Assembly (NCBI GenBank): GCA_003550305.1 | Contig: QKYT01001012.1 | Location: forward strand, 1-25,177 | Reading direction: 5' to 3' | From: Glomus cerebriforme | Lineage: Eukaryota; Glomeromycota; Glomeromycetes; Glomerales; Glomeraceae | Length of the DNA: 25,177 bases | Made by a program: the position numbers and the translations under genes | Notes under the pieces: generated by a model | Told to the model about the DNA's origin: nothing | What the model saw: the letters and a program-made list of their open reading frames with translations, nothing else | Databases searched by the model: none | Part shown: in pieces, positions 20,749 to 25,177 of the stretch | How positions within the stretch are numbered: the stretch's first letter is position 1 | Layout: every line of letters begins with the position of its first letter

Positions 20749-21377
20749 TAGGCTTATATTTTGATTGAGAAAGTTATTACTTTTATTCGTATTTATAATA
20801 AAAAGAGTAAAAAAGCTGCTATAGCGGTATAGCTATGATGATATTTTATTAATTACATGAAGTTACCTATAATTCAACACAATGAATTAAACCCTAAATA
20901 AAATATTGAATGAATTATGAATTATCAAAGAATAAATCATATAAAAATTTTAAACTGTTAGAATATAATATTATGTTGAATTTCATAAAATTTCGTATTA
21001 TATATATATTTTTTTTTTTGAAGTGAGGAATAATATATATATATATATGTATGTATATATATATTTTTTTTATCAAAACCTTTTTTACCAAAATAAAATT
21101 TAAAAAAAAATTTAATTCTAAAAACTAATGTTTCTAGAACTTTTTTCTTTAAAAAATTGTAGAAAAAATTATTTGACTCGTAAAGAGGAGCAAGATGAAT
21201 AATAATTTTGACGAGAATATGAAGAAAATGAAAAAAGAATGAAAAAATGAAAGATAGGAAATTCAAGAACGATCAGATATATGAAATAGCAAAACCAATA
21301 AAACCAATCATTTTTATGTTTGACTACGAACGATTATTTGAAAAAAATGTCAAATTATTACATAAAATTTAAATGGT
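20749..21377. other. Convergent intergenic spacer
   Basis: The tail-to-tail spacer between lipoyl synthase and the perilipin-like gene. It contains homopolymer T and A runs, (TA)n stretches near 21030-21062 and no credible gene. A minus-strand frame at 20958-21266 is Phe/Ile/Lys-rich low complexity. Confidence 0.6.
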
Positions 21378-22709
21378 TTATTTGACATTAAGAACTTGTG
21401 TGGCGCTATTAAATTGATTATGAAATGTTGTGTTCAATGAGTTCGTATAACAATGAATTACTTCTTGTATATCAGAGAGAGAAGAGCGAAGTAAGGGTAA
21501 AGTATGATTTGTGGTTAGTTGAAGAATATTTTTTGCTTTTTCAAGAGGACTACCTTTTCCGTTTTTAATTTCGTCAACAATATCACCGTAACGTTCTTCA
21601 AAAAAGGTTACCAAAGGTTTAAGACGTTCTTGAAGATATTCAGGAGAATGCTGAGCATTTTCCTTAATGTAATTGCCAATACTATCTGTAATAGCCAAAA
21701 GAGCTGATGAATAATCGATTATTCTTGCTTGTACAGCTTTTGGAAGATTCTCTTCATCTTTATAAATTACAGCAGCGATATTTTGTAAATGAGTTTGAAG
21801 GGTAACTGCAATATCAGGATTTTGGACACTTTCGCGAAGATTTACAACCATTCCGAGCAATGATTGATTCAAAGTATTTACAGTATCAGTAGCTCTGCTT
21901 AGTAATTGATTTGATACTTGTAATTGCCTAAGTTGTTCAGCTGTATAAGATTGTGTGGTAGTAAGTTGTTTCTTTACTTTCTCAACGCATCGATCTCTCG
22001 TCGCAAGAGCAATTTGGAGAAGACGAAGAGTCTGAGCAATCTGTTGTTGATCATTCTGGATATCTCTATTAGTTGTTTTACCATTTTCATCCGGAATCAC
22101 TTTTTGAAGTAAGTCTTCAATTACATTAACGAAAGGAGTTAGTTGGGAATCAGCCTTTTTTACAAAACGACTTCCAGGAGTAGTAATATTATCTTCAATC
22201 GAACAACCAAGTTGTTCATGATATAATTTGACAGTTGTCATCGTTTGAATTGCCGGTTCCTTTAAAGTACTAATAATTTTATTGGTATGTTCCTTTACAA
22301 GTGGGAGTTGAGTGCTTAAACGTTGGACAGTATCAGCGGCAATCTTGTCCGCCATTTCGATCTGGTCACTAAATTTGTGAGAAACAGGTTTTGCCAAATC
22401 GGACACTTTACGTGCACCGGCGTCAGCTAAATCGCAAGTAAAACGGCCGAATTTGTATTTCTTGACAGTTTCGATGGAGTCTGTGACTATAGGTATACCC
22501 CATAGTGTTTCTGCAAACGCCGAAGACTTTATTCCATTTGCTTCAGTGAATGTTTCCGAAACTGTTCCATTTTGGCCGTTACTACTCTTTAAATCTTCTT
22601 CAACAGAAGAGACAGAAGAGACAGAAGAGTTAGAAGATTTAGATTTAGAGTCAAAATCAGCATGCTCTGAATCGGACACGCAAGACGAGATACCATTTGA
22701 ATTAGACAT
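21378..22709 (-). CDS. Perilipin-like lipid-droplet protein
   Basis: 443 aa in a single coding exon. Residues 1-60 are Ser/Glu/Asp-rich and probably disordered. Residues about 65-145 (ETLWGIPIVTDSIETVKKY, a DLADAGARKVSDLAKPVS helix, then ADTVQRLSTQLPLVKEH) resemble the PAT region of perilipins, where a short segment is followed by alanine/valine amphipathic helices and a leucine-proline motif (RLSTQLPLVKE compares with RIEERLP in animal perilipins). The C-terminal 250 residues are long amphipathic helices, as expected for the perilipin four-helix bundle. There is no signal peptide or membrane span. In the family these proteins coat lipid droplets and control lipase access. Fungal relatives (Mpl1/Cap20) are much shorter. 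The start at 22709 is favoured because it is the first ATG after a probable 3' splice site at 22808. The assignment is by resemblance; I could not run a profile search. Confidence 0.6.
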   Translation of the reverse strand: MSNSNGISSCVSDSEHADFDSKSKSSNSSVSSVSSVEEDLKSSNGQNGTVSETFTEANGIKSSAFAETLWGIPIVTDSIETVKKYKFGRFTCDLADAGARKVSDLAKPVSHKFSDQIEMADKIAADTVQRLSTQLPLVKEHTNKIISTLKEPAIQTMTTVKLYHEQLGCSIEDNITTPGSRFVKKADSQLTPFVNVIEDLLQKVIPDENGKTTNRDIQNDQQQIAQTLRLLQIALATRDRCVEKVKKQLTTTQSYTAEQLRQLQVSNQLLSRATDTVNTLNQSLLGMVVNLRESVQNPDIAVTLQTHLQNIAAVIYKDEENLPKAVQARIIDYSSALLAITDSIGNYIKENAQHSPEYLQERLKPLVTFFEERYGDIVDEIKNGKGSPLEKAKNILQLTTNHTLPLLRSSLSDIQEVIHCYTNSLNTTFHNQFNSATQVLNVK

Positions 22710-22807
22710 ATTTCACTCGTTAACTTTTTCTTGATATACTAGAAGTCGCGGTTGCTTGGAGGAATTCTTCGTACCAAAATAATACCGCTTGTAAATTTTT
22801 TTCGTAG

Positions 22808-23345
22808 CTAAAAAAAAAGAAAAAAAAAAGGAAAAAAATTTTTAAGCAAAAATGAAACTTTAAATTAAATAAGGGAGGGAAAATTAAAAGTCCTTGTTTA
22901 CAATGAGAAATTCAAATTGTAACGGAGTTTTATAGGAGTTTTTTTTTCTTATAAATAAGGAGTGGTTTAATAATTTTCAGGTGATTTTCAACATTTTTTT
23001 ATCTGTATAATAATATTATCTAAAATATAGTACAATTAATTAATTTGTTTACAATAAATATGATTTATTCAGCCAGCAGATGCATGTGAATAATATATTT
23101 TTTCATTAATTATCCGAATAAAACATCCAAGCCCTTATTCTTTTTCAACCATATACAAACAGATTAGTAAGCAATTTGTTTCGCGGATTGATAGGGAAAT
23201 AATAACTTATCTGTAAAAAAAAAAAAAAAAAAAAAATTAAAACCCTTTTTTTTTCTAATTCGATGTATAAAAAAGTCCATGCTTTCTTTTTCCCTCTCAA
23301 AATGAGATTTTCAATGTAATATCTGAAAATTTACCGCTTACTTAC
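22808..23345 (-). other. Probable 5'-UTR intron of the perilipin-like gene
   Basis: On the minus strand the donor AATAAG|GTAAGTAAG at 23345 is strong, and the acceptor is a long pyrimidine run of CTTTTTTTTT type ending TAG|C at 22808. Between acceptor and ATG lie 98 bp of leader. At 538 bp it would be the longest intron in the window. No open frame crosses it. Confidence 0.5.
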
Positions 23346-24957
23346 CTTATTAGAGGCGCACTGACCAACAAATGTTACGCAAAATAGATGTGCCCTTGAA
23401 AAAATAAATATTTTTCAGTCATATGTTACTGTAATTTCAACTGGTGCAGTCTAAAAAGGTTCGTTACACAAAAAAATTTTGACTTTCATATGCCGATAAA
23501 ACAATGAGATATAAATACACATTTAGATATATGAAAATGTGAAAACCATCGACTAGGAGGAAATTTAGCGTATGATAAATATGCATAGCCGCAAGGAAGC
23601 ACGCATCACTTCATCATTTCTCTTCGTGGGGTATCTATTTGGAGGGAAAGTGAAGAAAAAAAAATATGAACGTGAAAAGTGAAAAGAAAAAAAAAAAGGT
23701 AAATAAATGTGACATCATTATACCGAATTATTTGTAAAAACAAATGAAACCCTGCGTGTAATCTATAATAAATAAATACAAACATATGAAATATCGACTT
23801 TTCCCGATTCCGCCGAAGCAATAAATAACCTAAGCTTAACTGATTATAGTTTTGAATTTGTTGCTCTTTTTCTTCTTCCGGAATATCCCGATTTATTTAA
23901 GGGGGGGGGGGATATTTGGTTATTTCATCTATAAAGTCATAACTACGCTAACGATAACGAACAAATAAACAACCTAATAAGAAAGGATTTGCGAATACTT
24001 TTTCAAAAAAAAAAAAAACATTTTATTTTAGTATTCAGCATCCCCACAATAAAATCATTGTCGATTTCAAAATAAACCGCGTGAATGATGATCATCGTAA
24101 ATCATTACTGCGCAATAATAAGTTAAGTTAATAAAATTAACTTGTTGATCTACCAAAAAAACTCTCACGCATGCATTATCTTTTTTCTTTAGAACGGAGA
24201 TTATCGAATAATAGAAATTGATCTCAAATTTAAAGTTGACGTAGATTTGTTAGATTATTTACATACAAATTGACGATTGTTGATCAAAGCTTTGATTACT
24301 TGTTTTTATATCATCGGATTCATATCCTTACTTACACGAGGATTTACACGTGCTCTAAAATGGAAAAGAATCTCAATGTGGTGCAATACTATAAGGGTTA
24401 TTGTTGATCGATAAACGATCATTCTACTTTTACGTAATACAAAGGTTTATATGTTTTGATAACTCCAATTGTATAAGAAGGTTTATAAATTAAATAATAA
24501 GGATCAAAAAGGTTTAATCCACCAATAATGTAAATAAAAAATGCGTTAAATTTTATTTTACAATATTAATATTACTTATTAATTAATTTTTAAATTATCT
24601 TATAATTGATTTTAATTATCTAATATACTAATATTTCAAATAAAGCTAGTTTTACTTAATTAATTTTGTCAGAATTTAGAAAATTGTAATTATATTATAG
24701 ATTATTCCAAAATACATTAGTAAAAGAATCTATTTATTATCAATAAATTCCAAAGGTATTGTTTTACACTTGTATTAATCAATACTAATATGTAAGTTAA
24801 TATATTATGACATTATATAATACTAATTATCATTAAATTTATTAATATTCCAATATTACTTGCATTATTTAATATTAATACAACAGTTTATAGTAAATTG
24901 CTTATAATAATACATTTAAAAGTGTACTATCAGTCTATATATATTAAATTATATATA
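23346..24957. promoter_or_regulatory. Upstream and intergenic DNA without a supported gene
   Basis: This likely holds the promoter of the perilipin-like gene in its first few hundred bases (TATTTATATCTC on the minus strand near 23507). It also contains an 11-G run at 23901-23911, poly(A) tracts, and perfect hairpins at 24124-24142 (AAGTTAAT, 3-nt loop, ATTAACTT) and near 24404 (TGATCG/CGATCA). A 71-codon minus frame at 23606-23821 has no family features. From about 24.48 kb the sequence becomes extremely A+T-rich. Confidence 0.45.
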
Positions 24958-25177
24958 CAGTGCTCGAAAAAAGTTTTTAGAAAAATATTTTCATTTGTTA
25001 TGTGATGAATAAGTGTCAGTGGCATATGAAAATTTGTAATTATACCTTTTATAATATGAAAAATAAGTTACAAAAATATATTAGCAACAGACCACATGCT
25101 ATCCACTTATTAAAATTTAAGTCATCCAAAAAATCATTAGAAAAAATAAGATAGCTAATATTTGACTAATTGGACAA
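24958..25177 (+). mobile_element. Possible Tc1/mariner-like left terminus, running off the window
   Basis: After TATATATA the sequence CAGTGCTCGAAAAAAGTTTT begins. CAGTGCTCG(A/G)AAAAAGT preceded by TA is the usual look of Tc1/mariner inverted repeats in fungi. The following 200 bp is non-coding as far as the edge, so no transposase is visible. It could be a complete element, a MITE or a solo end. Confidence 0.45.

Noticed and set aside
20958..21266. 102-codon minus frame between convergent genes
   Set aside because: Low-complexity Phe/Ile/Lys sequence generated by T runs and (TA) repeats.
23606..23821. 71-codon minus frame
   Set aside because: Phe/His-rich text without motif or splice context. 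It lies in the presumed upstream region of the perilipin-like gene.
1..25177. tRNA genes
   Set aside because: I scanned for GGTTCGA-type B boxes on both strands and found no convincing cloverleaf; a covariance search could still find one.

Overview
The window looks like nuclear DNA from a very A+T-rich, intron-rich fungus. An arbuscular mycorrhizal (Glomeromycotina, Rhizophagus-like) genome is my best guess. The evidence is the base composition, short GT...AG introns of about 45-110 bp in most places (one of 281 bp), a mitochondrial lipoyl synthase, a multi-ZZ NBR1 autophagy receptor, and decayed multi-exon repeat proteins of a kind I associate with those genomes. That assignment is inference.

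The left 13.2 kb is accessory, repeat-built sequence. Bases 1-1079 (minus) hold a stop-interrupted, unrecognised gene that runs off the left edge. Its 5' end lies in a perfect 1685-bp direct duplication (about 900-2584 and 2585-4269) whose junction is a single N. From about 1.2 to 5.16 kb lies a degenerate A-rich satellite with a unit of about 100-135 bp carrying a small hairpin. A 1.09-kb poly(A)-tailed retro-insertion with exact 15-bp target duplications sits at 6262-7352, and a 384-bp terminal-inverted-repeat element at 7953-8336. A T-rich tandem tract fills 8.56-9.13 kb. Two convergent decayed genes follow: a zinc-finger-like one at 9542-10319 (plus) and a long multi-exon one at 10477-13175 (minus). 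Both are broken by stops or frameshifts and dotted with N.

Bases 13176-14969 are intergenic. They hold a second diverged copy of the 8-kb element core, a 189-bp MITE with TTTA target duplications, and hairpins in front of the first intact gene.

The right part holds three intact genes. The first is an NBR1-type selective-autophagy receptor at 14970-18825 (plus, 12 exons, 937 aa predicted), with PB1, three ZZ fingers, FW, an LC3-interacting motif and UBA. The second is mitochondrial lipoyl synthase at 19102-20734 (plus, 6 exons, 407 aa). The third is a perilipin-like lipid-droplet protein at 21378-22709 (minus, 443 aa, single coding exon, with a likely 538-bp 5'-UTR intron). Lipoyl synthase and the perilipin-like gene converge. 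Beyond 23.35 kb is the putative perilipin promoter and further A+T-rich DNA, and at 24958 a Tc1/mariner-like terminus appears to begin.

The intact genes are housekeeping or lipid/autophagy functions and do not form an operon-like system. The unusual material is in the repeats: a decayed gene family whose stops all fit C-to-T (or G-to-A) change, the hairpin satellite with two alternating unit types, and the small inverted-repeat elements.
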